Source of the DNA: Streptomyces bobili
GTDB taxonomy: Bacteria > Actinomycetota > Actinomycetes > Streptomycetales > Streptomycetaceae
Direction of reading: 5' to 3'
NCBI RefSeq assembly: GCF_002154575.1
Contig: NZ_MUBA01000194.1
Location: forward strand, 1 to 50,704
Length of the DNA: 50,704 nt
The notes beneath the pieces were generated by a model. That model saw nothing but the letters and a program-made list of their open reading frames with translations, made no database searches and was not told the DNA's origin. Both the position numbers and the translations under genes were made by a program. Positions 7,894 through 17,473 of this stretch are shown here, in pieces; the stretch's first letter is position 1, and each line of letters starts with the position of its first letter.

Positions 7894-7925
7894 CAGCGGG
7901 CCGCCGGATCACCGGCGGCCCGCTG
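7894..7925. terminator. Terminator hairpin after rodlin copy 2
   Basis: A 14-bp perfect stem (7894-7907 with 7912-7925) with loop ATCA lies 58 bases after the rodlin stop. It abuts the promoter of the next gene. Confidence 0.75.
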
Positions 7926-7928
7926 TTC

Positions 7929-7934
7929 TAGCGT
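7929..7934 (+). promoter_or_regulatory. -10 box TAGCGT, leaderless start for the LCP gene
   Basis: TAGCGT lies seven bases before GTG 7942, which would put the transcription start at or next to the start codon. No Shine-Dalgarno sequence is visible, so a leaderless message is likely. No good -35 box was found. Confidence 0.45.
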
Positions 7935-7941
7935 GCGGCGC

Positions 7942-8976
7942 GTGACGATGAAGAGAAACCTCTGGCCCCGCCGCCTGGCGATCCCCTCAGTCGTCCTGGC
8001 GACCGCGGGCGCGCTGCTCGGTACCGGCTTCGCGTCGCCCGGCCGGGAGTCCGCCCCGCGCGCGATGAACATCCTGCTGATGGGGACCGACGAGCGGGAC
8101 ACCATCACCGCGGCCGAGAAACGCGAGTTCCACGCGGGCGGTCACCCCTGCGGCTGCACGGACGTCCTCATGCTGGTCCACGTCTCCGCCCGCCGGGACC
8201 GCGTCAGCGTGATCGGCCTGCCCCGCGACTCCTACGCCGAGATCCCGCCGTACCGCGACGAGGCGAGCGGGCAGGAGCGGCCGCCGCATCCGGCGAAGAT
8301 CAACGCCGCGTTCCAGGAGGGCGGGCCGGAACTCGCCGTGCGGACCGTCGAGTCGATGACCGGAGTGTCCGTCGACCGCTATGTCCAGCTCGACTTCCGG
8401 CGCTTCATGGACGGCGTCGACGACGTCGGCGGCGTCGAGGTGTGCACGCCGCGGCGGCTCAAGGACTCAGCGACCAAGCTGGACCTCGCGCCGGGCAAGC
8501 ACCGGCTCGGCGGCGGACGCGCCCTTCAGTACGTCCGCTCGCGGCATGTCGACGGCAGCGCCGACCTCGGCCGGATCCAGCGTCAGCAGCGGTTCCTCGT
8601 GCAGGCGCTGCGCGGGGTCCAGTCCGCCAAGGTGCTCGCCGATCCGGGGCGGGCCGGATCCCTGGTGCGCACCCTCCTCGGGTCCGGGCCGCAGGGCTTC
8701 TCCGTCGGGGAGCTGGCCGAGCTGGCGGGCGCGCTGCGGGTGCTGCCGTCGTCGGCGACGGAGTTCACCACCGTGCCCATCTCCGGGTTCGCCCCGCCCG
8801 AGGCGGGCGTCGGCTCGGCCCTGACCTGGGACCGGCGCCGGGCCGACGAACTGTTCGCCAGGATCCGCGAGGACCGGCCGCTGGTCGCGAAGGGGACCCA
8901 GCCCACGCCGAAGGACCCGCCGGACATCCTCGGCACCACCACACCCGTGCGTGGGAGCGCGTACGCATGCCGCTGA
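7942..8976 (+). CDS. LytR-CpsA-Psr (LCP) family protein
   Basis: A 344-residue membrane-anchored protein with one N-terminal transmembrane segment (about residues 12-32) and an extracytoplasmic LCP domain. Family motifs are [46 protein letters not shown], and later [14 protein letters not shown] with [11 protein letters not shown], including the Arg and Asp residues that bind polyprenyl pyrophosphate. LCP enzymes transfer undecaprenyl-linked glycopolymers onto peptidoglycan. Here it is set between two rodlin genes, suggesting a role in the aerial cell wall that carries the surface layer; this is inference. GTG 7942 is preferred over ATG 7948 because a -10 box lies at the right distance. An unusual CGC pair (HPCGCTDV) interrupts the first motif region. 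Confidence 0.85.
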   Translation: MTMKRNLWPRRLAIPSVVLATAGALLGTGFASPGRESAPRAMNILLMGTDERDTITAAEKREFHAGGHPCGCTDVLMLVHVSARRDRVSVIGLPRDSYAEIPPYRDEASGQERPPHPAKINAAFQEGGPELAVRTVESMTGVSVDRYVQLDFRRFMDGVDDVGGVEVCTPRRLKDSATKLDLAPGKHRLGGGRALQYVRSRHVDGSADLGRIQRQQRFLVQALRGVQSAKVLADPGRAGSLVRTLLGSGPQGFSVGELAELAGALRVLPSSATEFTTVPISGFAPPEAGVGSALTWDRRRADELFARIREDRPLVAKGTQPTPKDPPDILGTTTPVRGSAYACR

Positions 8977-9026
8977 GGGGCGCGCGGAACGGGACGGCGG
9001 TGCGCTGCGCCAATCGGGGCAAAGCC

Positions 9027-9055
9027 CGCAACCCCGGGCCACCGGAACACGTTGA
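9027..9055 (+). promoter_or_regulatory. Sigma-BldN-like promoter of rodlin copy 3
   Basis: CGCAAC (9027-9032), a 17-base spacer and CGTTGA (9050-9055) match the BldN consensus at eleven of twelve positions. It lies 50 bases before the ATG. Confidence 0.7.
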
Positions 9056-9104
9056 CGATCATGCAGCTCCTCCCCCGGAGTCCGCTTTTCGAAGGGAAAG
9101 AACC

Positions 9105-9512
9105 ATGAAGAAGCTGTGGGCAACCGCGGCCATCGCCGCCTCCGTAGCCGGTGTCGCGGCCATGTCCGCGCCGCAGGCCCTGGCCATCGGCGACGACAGC
9201 GGCACCACCTCCGCCAGCGGCAACGGCGCCTCGTCGGAGTTCGGCAACTCGGCCACGTTCGGCAAGATGAGCCCGCAGCTCTCGCTGGTCCAGGGTTCGC
9301 TGAACAAGCCGTGTGTCGGCCTGCCGGTCAAGGCCAACGTGGGCTCGCTCATCGGCCTCATCCCGATCGCCGTCCAGGACATCCCGATCCTGTCGGCCCC
9401 GCAGAACCAGCAGTGCGTCGAGAACTCCACCCAGGCCAAGGGTGACGAGCCGCTGTCGCACATCCTCGACGACATCTCCGCGCTCTCGGGCAACGGCGCG
9501 GGCAACGGCTGA
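9105..9512 (+). CDS. Rodlin (RdlA/RdlB family), copy 3
   Basis: A 135-residue rodlin: signal peptide [13 protein letters not shown] to QALA, then [38 protein letters not shown] and the conserved C-terminal block ending [18 protein letters not shown] 9105 follows GAAGGGAAAGAACC. S. coelicolor is known to have two rodlins, so a third copy is an expansion. It has its own BldN-like promoter and its own terminator, so it is expressed independently of the LCP gene before it. Confidence 0.92.
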   Translation: MKKLWATAAIAASVAGVAAMSAPQALAIGDDSGTTSASGNGASSEFGNSATFGKMSPQLSLVQGSLNKPCVGLPVKANVGSLIGLIPIAVQDIPILSAPQNQQCVENSTQAKGDEPLSHILDDISALSGNGAGNG

Positions 9513-9531
9513 GTCCGGCCGACGACCGCGG

Positions 9532-9564
9532 GCGGCGGGCACCGGTTCTTCCGGTGCCCGCCGC
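9532..9564. terminator. Terminator hairpin after rodlin copy 3
   Basis: A 14-bp perfect stem (9532-9545 with 9551-9564), loop TTCTT, followed by TTTGTC. It lies between rodlin copy 3 and the convergent VWA gene. Confidence 0.8.
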
Positions 9565-9603
9565 TTTGTCATGTGGTGCGTGTCGTGCGGTGCGGTGGGC
9601 GTC

Positions 9604-11127
9604 CTAGAAGTCGCCGTCCCGGCGGGCCAGGCCGATCGTGTCGGCGAGGCGGCCGACCTCCGGGTCCTCGGTCCGCCTCGCCAGGGTCCGTGCGGTCTTG
9701 CCGAGTTCGGTGAGGGACGGGGCGTCGGGCAGGGGGGCGAAGTCCCCGTCGCCACCGCCGCCGCGCAGGGCATCGGCGAAGTAGGCGGCGGTGGCGGCGA
9801 CCTGGAAGCGGGCGGGGGCGCTCGTCAGGTCCTCGTGCACGGCGTCCGTCTCCAGCTGGCCCGACGTCTCGTGCGGGGTGCGGGTGGCGGGGTCGAGCCA
9901 GCGGACGGTGGCCGTGGCGAGGTGGCCCTCGGCGCCCGGCCTGGTGCGGACGGCGTACAGGGCGGTGACGGTGTGGCCGGGGCCCACCTCGCCGCCGTCG
10001 ACGCTGTCGTCGCGGAAGTCGTCGTCGGCGACGCGGCGGTTGTCGTAGCCGACGAGGCGGAACTCCTCGACCGTGCGCGGGTCGAAGGCGACCTGGGCCT
10101 TGGCGTCGCGGGCGGTCAGGTCGATGTGCCTCGGGAGTTCCTCGCAGAAGACCTTCTCGGCGTCGCCGTCGTTCGAGACGTAGGTGGTGTGGCCGTCGCC
10201 CTTGTCGGCGAGGCGTTCCATCAGGGCGTCGCCGTAGTCGCTGCCGACGCCGACGCCGAAGAGGGTGATGCCGTGGTCGCGACGGGCGCCCTCGACGCGT
10301 TCGAGGATGGTGTCGGCGTCGGTGTCGCCGGTGTTGGCGAGGGCGTCGGAGACGAGGACGACCCGGTTGGTGGCGCCCTCGCGCAGGCCTTCGACGGCGG
10401 TGGCGTAGCCGGTTTCGACGCCGGCGCCGAGGTTGGTGGAGTCGGTCGGTTCCAGGCCGTCGATGGCGTCGTGGACACGGCCGCGTCGGTCGCCGAGGCG
10501 GGTCATCGGCAGGACGGTCTCGGCCTCGCCGCTGAAGGTGACGAGGGCGACGGAGTCGTCGTCGCGCAGCCGGTCGGTCATCGTGCCGAGGGACTCCTTG
10601 GCGAGGTCGAGGCGGCCGGGTTCGGCCATCGAGCCGGAGATGTCGATCACGAAGGTGAGTGCCGCGGGCGGGCGTTCGCCGGTCCGGGGCGCGGTGCGGG
10701 TGGCGAGGCCGACGCGCAGCAGGGACCAGTCCTCGCCGGTGCGGGCGCCGTCGACGGTGACCGAGAAGCCGTCGCCGTCGGGGCGTTCGTAGTCCTGGCG
10801 GAAGCTGTTGACGAACTCCTCGGGGCGGATCGTCGACGGGTCGGGGGTGTCACCGTCGGCGAGGGCGCGGCGGGCGTAGCCGTAGGAGGCGGTGTCGACG
10901 TCGAGGGCGAAGGTGGAGAGGTGGTCCTTCGCCGGTTCGCGCCGCTGGTCCTCGTCCTCGTATCCCGTGTCGCCTTCCGCGGGGGCGGGGAAGTCGCCGC
11001 TGCGCTCGGCGGAGTCGGCACTGCTGTCGGTGCTGCTGTCCGAGCTGCCGGCGCCGCAGCCGGTGAGCAGCAGGAGTGCGGCGGCCGCGGCGGCCAGTAG
11101 TCCTCGGATGCGGTGGGTCGTCTCCAT
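9604..11127 (-). CDS. VWA-domain lipoprotein (YfbK-like)
   Basis: A 507-residue lipoprotein. The lipobox LLTGC puts the lipid-bearing Cys at residue 24, followed by a Ser/Asp-rich linker. A conserved N-terminal region (DVDTASYGYARRAL, IRPEEFVNSFRQDYE) precedes a von Willebrand factor A domain with an intact MIDAS (DISGSM at 162-167, with STN near residue 228) and then the C-terminal region typical of YfbK-like proteins. It is likely to bind a partner protein through a metal ion at the outer face of the membrane; no partner is encoded nearby. ATG 11127 follows GGGGGCACCACAG, and that ribosome binding site lies in one arm of an inverted repeat. Confidence 0.85.
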   Translation of the reverse strand: METTHRIRGLLAAAAAALLLLTGCGAGSSDSSTDSSADSAERSGDFPAPAEGDTGYEDEDQRREPAKDHLSTFALDVDTASYGYARRALADGDTPDPSTIRPEEFVNSFRQDYERPDGDGFSVTVDGARTGEDWSLLRVGLATRTAPRTGERPPAALTFVIDISGSMAEPGRLDLAKESLGTMTDRLRDDDSVALVTFSGEAETVLPMTRLGDRRGRVHDAIDGLEPTDSTNLGAGVETGYATAVEGLREGATNRVVLVSDALANTGDTDADTILERVEGARRDHGITLFGVGVGSDYGDALMERLADKGDGHTTYVSNDGDAEKVFCEELPRHIDLTARDAKAQVAFDPRTVEEFRLVGYDNRRVADDDFRDDSVDGGEVGPGHTVTALYAVRTRPGAEGHLATATVRWLDPATRTPHETSGQLETDAVHEDLTSAPARFQVAATAAYFADALRGGGGDGDFAPLPDAPSLTELGKTARTLARRTEDPEVGRLADTIGLARRDGDF

Positions 11128-11134
11128 CTGTGGT

Positions 11135-11186
11135 GCCCCCTGTGGTCGTTGACGTCGACATACGTGACTGTGACGGCACAGGGGGC
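11135..11186 (-). promoter_or_regulatory. Inverted repeat masking the VWA ribosome binding site
   Basis: GCCCCCTGTG at 11135-11144 is the perfect inverted partner of 11177-11186. On the minus-strand message the second arm contains the GGGGG ribosome binding site. If both arms are in the leader, pairing would hide it. Confidence 0.4.
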
Positions 11187-11274
11187 CCGAACGTGCGGCA
11201 CGGGGTGTTGCGGATGGGTCTCGAAGCGGGCACGGCCGGGGCCCGCCGAGACCGGTAGGTGATCCTCCGGAGAG

Positions 11275-12183
11275 CTAGGAGACGACGTCCTTGTGGGCGA
11301 ACCCGCGGAAGGCCAGGGCGAACAGGACGACGGCGTACGTCACCGAGACGGCGGTGCCCTGGATCATGCCGGAGTACTCGGGGGTGGGCTGGATGGCGTC
11401 GGCCCAGGCGAACTGCCAGTGCGCGGGGAGGAAGTCGCGCCAGTCGCCGAGGGCGGTGACGGCGTCGAGGACGTTGCCGACGATGGTCAGGCCGACCGCG
11501 CCGCCGACGGCGCCGAGGGGGGCGTCGGTTTTCGTCGAAAGCCAGAACGCGAGTCCCGCGGTGACCAGTTGGGACACGAAGACGTAGCCGACGATGACGA
11601 CGAGCCGCTGGGCGGCGGTGCCCGCGTCGAGGGCGCCGCCGGTGGGGATCTCCAGGGGGCCCCAGCCGTAGGCGGCGGTGCCGACGAGGAGGGCGACCAC
11701 GGGCAGCAGGACCATCGCGGCCAGGCTCAGGCCGAGTCCGACGACGAGCTTGGACCACAGCAGGCGGGCGCGTGGGACGGGGGCGGCGAGGAGGTAGCGC
11801 AGGGAGGCCCAGCTGGCCTCCGAGGCGACGGTGTCGCCGCAGAACAGGGCGACCGGGACGACCAGCAGGAAGCCCGCGGAGACGAACAGGTTGACGGCGG
11901 CGAAGTTGGCGCCGGACGCGGTGGCCGTGTCCATCAGGTTGATGCGGTTGCCGCCCTCGCCGCCGTCGCCCGGTTCGCCGCCGATCGCGAAGGCGATGGC
12001 CAGGACGAACGGCAGCGCGCCGAGGATGGCGCCCATGACGAGGGTGCGGCGGCGCTTGAGCTGACGGGCCAGTTCGACGCGCAGGGGCAGGGTGCGCGAG
12101 GCGCGGTAGCCGGAGGCGGTGGCGACGGGCACGGGGGGCTCGGGGTGCCCGGTGGGCTTGGCCGGCTCGGTCAGCGTGCTCAC
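11275..12183 (-). CDS. ABC-2 type exporter permease
   Basis: A 302-residue integral membrane protein with about six hydrophobic segments: TLVMGAILGALPFVLAIAFA near residue 47, FVSAGFLLVVPVALF, a long pair around 145-175, VVIVGYVFVSQLVTAGLAFW, AVGGAVGLTIVGNVL, and VSVTYAVVLFALAFRGF at the end. It is the membrane half of an exporter whose ATPase is the C-terminal domain of the preceding gene. GTG 12183 overlaps that gene's stop as GTGA, so the two are translationally coupled. The cargo is unknown. Confidence 0.85.
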   Translation of the reverse strand: MSTLTEPAKPTGHPEPPVPVATASGYRASRTLPLRVELARQLKRRRTLVMGAILGALPFVLAIAFAIGGEPGDGGEGGNRINLMDTATASGANFAAVNLFVSAGFLLVVPVALFCGDTVASEASWASLRYLLAAPVPRARLLWSKLVVGLGLSLAAMVLLPVVALLVGTAAYGWGPLEIPTGGALDAGTAAQRLVVIVGYVFVSQLVTAGLAFWLSTKTDAPLGAVGGAVGLTIVGNVLDAVTALGDWRDFLPAHWQFAWADAIQPTPEYSGMIQGTAVSVTYAVVLFALAFRGFAHKDVVS

Positions 12184-14810
12184 GCGGAGCCTCCGATCAG
12201 GGTGAGGAAGGCGTCTTCCAGGCGGCGGTGCGGGCCGACCGACTGCACGGGCACGTCGAGCCGCACCAGCTCGGCGACCAGGTGCTGGGCGCTGCCGTCC
12301 GCGTCGAGGCGGACGAGGAGTCCGTCGTCGGTGGGGACGGCCGAGGCGACGCCGGGCAGCGCGGCCACCTTCTCGGCGAGGGGCTCCTCCACGGGTGTGG
12401 CGGTGCCGACGAGGAGGGTGTCGCCGGAGCCGACGATCACGCCGACGGGGCCCGCCTGGACGAGCCGGCCGCGGTCCATGACGACGAGGTGCGTGCAGGT
12501 CTGCTCGACCTCCGCCAGCAGGTGGCTGGAGACGATCACCGTGCGGCCGGCCCCCGCGTAGCGGATCATCACCTCGCGCATCTCGCGGATCTGGGGCGGG
12601 TCGAGGCCGTTGGTCGGTTCGTCGAGGATGAGCAGGTCGGGCAGGCCGAGCATGGCCTGGGCGATGGCCAGGCGCTGGCGCATGCCCTGCGAGTAGGTGC
12701 GCACCGCGCGGGCGAGGGCGTCGCCGAGGCCGGCGATCTCCAGGGCCTCGTCGAGGTGGGCGTCCTCGGCCGGGCGGCCGGTGGCCTGCCAGTACAGCTC
12801 CAGGTTCTGGCGGCCGGACAGGTGCGGGAGGAAGCCGGCGCCCTCGACGAAGGCGCCGACGCGGGAGAGGACGGGGGCGCCGGGGCGGATGGCGTGGCCG
12901 AAGACGCGGATCTCGCCGCCGTCCGGCCGGATGAGGCCCATCAGCATCCGCAGGGTGGTCGTCTTGCCGGCGCCGTTGGGTCCGAGGAGGCCGAGGACCT
13001 GGCCCTTCTCGACGCGGAAGGAGAGGTCGCGGACGCTGTAGCGGTCGCCGCCCGCGTACTTCTTGCTCAGGTCGGTGATCTGGAGGGGGACCTCGGCCAG
13101 CTCGGGGTCGGGGGCGGGCGTCGTGGTGCGGCGGCGGCCGGTGACCAGCAGGGCCAGGGCGAGGCCGGCGCCCGCGAGGGGCAGCCACCACACCCAGGAG
13201 GGCAGCGGGGCGGCGGCGGTGCTCACGGCGGCGGCGGTCGGCACCTTGAGGTCGCCTTCGAGGGAGACGGTGTACGTCGCCGGGGCGGCCGGGGAGGCGT
13301 AGCCGAGGTCGGTGGAGGCGAGGACCAGGCGCAGCCGGTGGCCCTTGTCGACCTCGTGGTCGATGGCCGGGAGGGTGAGTGTGACGTCCTTGCCCGCCTT
13401 GGCGCCCTCGACGCGGACGGGGGCGACGAGCTGGGAGGGCAGCACCTGCTGTCGGCCGTCGGGGCCGACGTCGTAGACCTTGCCGAACAGGACGGCGTCC
13501 TCGCTGGTCGACTTCACGTGGAGGGTGGCCGTCGGGGAGCCGGTGACGCGCAGGTCCGTGGTGAGGGGGGCGGAGGTGAAGGCGGCGAACTGGCCGGGGA
13601 AGTCGAGGGAGACGCCGACGCCGAGGGAGGACAGCTGGGAGAGGCCGCCGCCGCCGAGTCCGGGCAGGGCGGAGACGGCGGGCGGGCTGGCGCCGGGCGG
13701 GTTGGCGAAGGACTGCTCGCGGCCGGTCAGGGCGATCGAGCGGTCGCCGGCGGTAAGGCCGGGGTAGGTGTCGTCGCTCGCGCCACGCAGGAGGGCGGCG
13801 CCGTCGGTGGAGTCGACGCCTCCGGTGCGGGTGATGCGGAAGGCGGGGCCGGTGTCGGCGCCCTTGTCGTCCTTGAGGTAGCGGTCGAACCAGGAGGTGA
13901 CGCGGGCCTGGACGCGGCCCGCCTCCAGGTCGCCGCCGTCATGGCCGCCCGCGATCCAGTCGACGTCGACGGGGGCGCCGTTGGCGCGGATGGCCTTCTC
14001 GGCGGCGTCGGACTGGGCGAGGGTGAAGAGGGAGTCGGTCTGGCCCTGGAGCAGCAGGGTGGGCACCTTGATGCGGTCGCCGACGGCGGACGGGGAGCGT
14101 TCCTCCAGGAGGGCGCGGGCCGCCGCGTCGGGGGTGCCGGACTCGGCGACCCGCTCGTACATCGCGCACAGCGCGGGCTCGAACCTGGCGCAGCCGCCGC
14201 CGGTGTTGAAGAAGACGCCGGTCCACAGCTTCTTGAACACGCCGTCGGGGAACAGGGCGTCGGCGAGGTTCCAGTAGGTGATCGCGGGGGCGATGGCGTC
14301 GACGCGGGTGTCGTGTCCGGCGGCCAGCAGGGAAATCGCTCCGCCGTAGGAGGCGCCGGCCAGGCCCACGCGGGGGTCGCCGGCCTTGTCGAGCTGGACC
14401 TGCGGCTGCTTCGCCAGCCAGTCGATCAGCTGGGAGACGTCGGCGACCTCGCCCTTGGGGTCGTTGAGCCCGATCTTGCCGGTGGACCTGCCGAAACCGC
14501 GCGCGGACCAGGTCAGCACCGCGTAGCCGTCGGCGGCGAGGTCCTCGGCCTGCTCTCGGACGTCGTCCTTGGTGCCGCCGAAGCCGTGCCCGAGCAGGAC
14601 GGCGGGGCGGCGGCCGGAGTCGCCGGAGGTGAAGTAGGAGGTGTCCAGGCGTACGCCGTTGACGGCCATGACCTGGTCGGCTTGGTGCACCGGGGGTGCG
14701 TCGTCCGAGGCCACGGCCGTCCAGGTGCCGGCGCCGGCGAGCACGACGACGGCGGCCACGGCAGCGATGATGCGCCGCGGCCGCCGCAGTCCGCGCAGTC
14801 GAAGATCCAT
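12180..14810 (-). CDS. Fusion: S15-type alpha/beta hydrolase + ABC ATPase
   Basis: An 876-residue two-domain protein. A signal-anchor (about 13-33) leads to a CocE/X-Pro dipeptidyl-peptidase-like hydrolase: oxyanion region GHGFGG (74-79), nucleophile Ser154 in GASYGG, Asp259 in QGQTDS and His290 in AGGHDGG, followed by the jelly-roll domain of that family (to about 520). A second membrane segment (537-558) returns the chain to the cytoplasm, where an ABC ATPase begins: Walker A GPNGAGKT (610-617), signature YSQGMRQR (706-713), Walker B LLILDEPT (726-733). The hydrolase should sit outside and the ATPase inside, working with the coupled permease. No ribosome binding site is evident; TACCGT six bases before ATG 14810 suggests a leaderless message. 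Substrate unknown. Confidence 0.85.
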   Translation of the reverse strand: MDLRLRGLRRPRRIIAAVAAVVVLAGAGTWTAVASDDAPPVHQADQVMAVNGVRLDTSYFTSGDSGRRPAVLLGHGFGGTKDDVREQAEDLAADGYAVLTWSARGFGRSTGKIGLNDPKGEVADVSQLIDWLAKQPQVQLDKAGDPRVGLAGASYGGAISLLAAGHDTRVDAIAPAITYWNLADALFPDGVFKKLWTGVFFNTGGGCARFEPALCAMYERVAESGTPDAAARALLEERSPSAVGDRIKVPTLLLQGQTDSLFTLAQSDAAEKAIRANGAPVDVDWIAGGHDGGDLEAGRVQARVTSWFDRYLKDDKGADTGPAFRITRTGGVDSTDGAALLRGASDDTYPGLTAGDRSIALTGREQSFANPPGASPPAVSALPGLGGGGLSQLSSLGVGVSLDFPGQFAAFTSAPLTTDLRVTGSPTATLHVKSTSEDAVLFGKVYDVGPDGRQQVLPSQLVAPVRVEGAKAGKDVTLTLPAIDHEVDKGHRLRLVLASTDLGYASPAAPATYTVSLEGDLKVPTAAAVSTAAAPLPSWVWWLPLAGAGLALALLVTGRRRTTTPAPDPELAEVPLQITDLSKKYAGGDRYSVRDLSFRVEKGQVLGLLGPNGAGKTTTLRMLMGLIRPDGGEIRVFGHAIRPGAPVLSRVGAFVEGAGFLPHLSGRQNLELYWQATGRPAEDAHLDEALEIAGLGDALARAVRTYSQGMRQRLAIAQAMLGLPDLLILDEPTNGLDPPQIREMREVMIRYAGAGRTVIVSSHLLAEVEQTCTHLVVMDRGRLVQAGPVGVIVGSGDTLLVGTATPVEEPLAEKVAALPGVASAVPTDDGLLVRLDADGSAQHLVAELVRLDVPVQSVGPHRRLEDAFLTLIGGSA

Positions 14811-15034
14811 GCGTCAACGGTACGGGGTGAAACTGTCGGCAAGTTGTCGACCGGAGACCGAACTCCCCGACCTCCCACAGGCGTACGGCGGGGTGCCGGC
14901 GTACACCAGGCGCGGTACGGGTCGGTCCCGCGCGCCCTGCGGGAAACGTGCCGCCGTCCGCTATCCGGACGTGTCAGTGGGGGCCGTTAGAGTCTGGTGG
15001 CACAGGTGATTCACAGTGGACGGGGTGGGGACGG

Positions 15035-15886
15035 ATGAAGGTCAAGTACACCGCTGCCTGGGTGGGGCTCACGGCGGCGGCGCTGGTGGCGGCGACGGGA
15101 TGCAGCTCGGACCCGGTCCGCAGCACCGCGCAGAAGGCGGCCGACGTGGCCGACAGCTCGGAGAAGGTCATGGCCGCGCTCACCCGTGCGACCGACCGGA
15201 CCGAACAGCTCGGCTCGGCCGAGGTGAAGATGTCCACCACCATCGGCACGGGCACGCCGGTCGCCATGGACGGCACGTACTCCTGGGGCGACGGGGCCGC
15301 CATGGACGTGGAGATGGACACGGCCGCCGCGCAGCTGAGCGGCCTTCAGGACGACCCCACGACACGCGTCAAGATGGTCGACGGCGCCTACTACTACGGC
15401 ATCGACCCGCAGGCCAGCGGTCCGCTCGAGGGCAAGCACTGGATGCGGATCGACGTCGCCGCCGTGGCGGGTGAGGCGGGCGCGGACAACATCGCGGACA
15501 ACGCCGACCCGACGTCGGGCCTGCGCTACATCGGCACGTCCTCGGATGTGAGGGATCTCGGCGAGGAGACGGTCCTCGGCAAGAAGACCACCCACTACCG
15601 GGGCAGCGTCGGCGCGGAAGCGATCAAGGACTCGAAGTTCTCCGCCGCGGAGAAGAAGGCCGCCCTCGGCGCCCTGAACGCCGGCGGCGGAAAGCTCACC
15701 TACGACATCTGGGTCGACGGCAAGGACCTGCCGGTGCGGATGAAGCAGGCCGGTGGCGGCATGACCGTCACCATCGAGTTCCGGAAGTTCGGCGCCACCG
15801 AGCCGATCACGGCGCCGCCCGCCGCCGACACGGGCGACCTCTCCGAGGCGGTCACCGAGCAGCGCGACAAGTCGCTCGGGCAGTGA
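15035..15886 (+). CDS. LppX/LprG-like lipoprotein
   Basis: A 283-residue lipoprotein with signal peptide and lipobox VAATGC (Cys about residue 23). The mature part ([53 protein letters not shown]) resembles the LppX/LprAFG family, whose members form an open beta half-barrel that carries lipids or hydrophobic molecules. ATG 15035 follows GGTGGGGACGG. A TTAGAGT box at 14987-14993 is a possible -10. It stands alone, divergent from the hydrolase-ABC gene, and shares a terminator with the convergent iolA. Confidence 0.8.
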   Translation: MKVKYTAAWVGLTAAALVAATGCSSDPVRSTAQKAADVADSSEKVMAALTRATDRTEQLGSAEVKMSTTIGTGTPVAMDGTYSWGDGAAMDVEMDTAAAQLSGLQDDPTTRVKMVDGAYYYGIDPQASGPLEGKHWMRIDVAAVAGEAGADNIADNADPTSGLRYIGTSSDVRDLGEETVLGKKTTHYRGSVGAEAIKDSKFSAAEKKAALGALNAGGGKLTYDIWVDGKDLPVRMKQAGGGMTVTIEFRKFGATEPITAPPAADTGDLSEAVTEQRDKSLGQ

Positions 15887-15901
15887 TCGGGAAGTGACAT
15901 G

Positions 15902-15937
15902 ACGGTGCCCTGCCCCCGGACGGGAGCAGGGCACCGT
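15902..15937. terminator. Bidirectional terminator, lipoprotein / iolA
   Basis: An 11-bp perfect stem (15902-15912 with 15927-15937) lies between the stops of two convergent genes. Confidence 0.75.
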
Positions 15938-15956
15938 ACGCCCGTGTGTCAGCGGG

Positions 15957-17459
<1,503 letters not shown>

Positions 17460-17473
17460 GACCGAGTGCTCCT

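Noticed and set aside
9313..11100. Long open frame opposite the VWA lipoprotein gene
   Set aside because: It is a Val/Gly/Ala-rich mirror of a GC-biased gene. The minus-strand frame has a lipobox and an intact MIDAS motif.
12228..14990. 920-codon frame opposite the hydrolase-ABC fusion
   Set aside because: Its low-complexity Gly/Val/Asp composition is a by-product of high GC. All catalytic motifs are on the minus strand.
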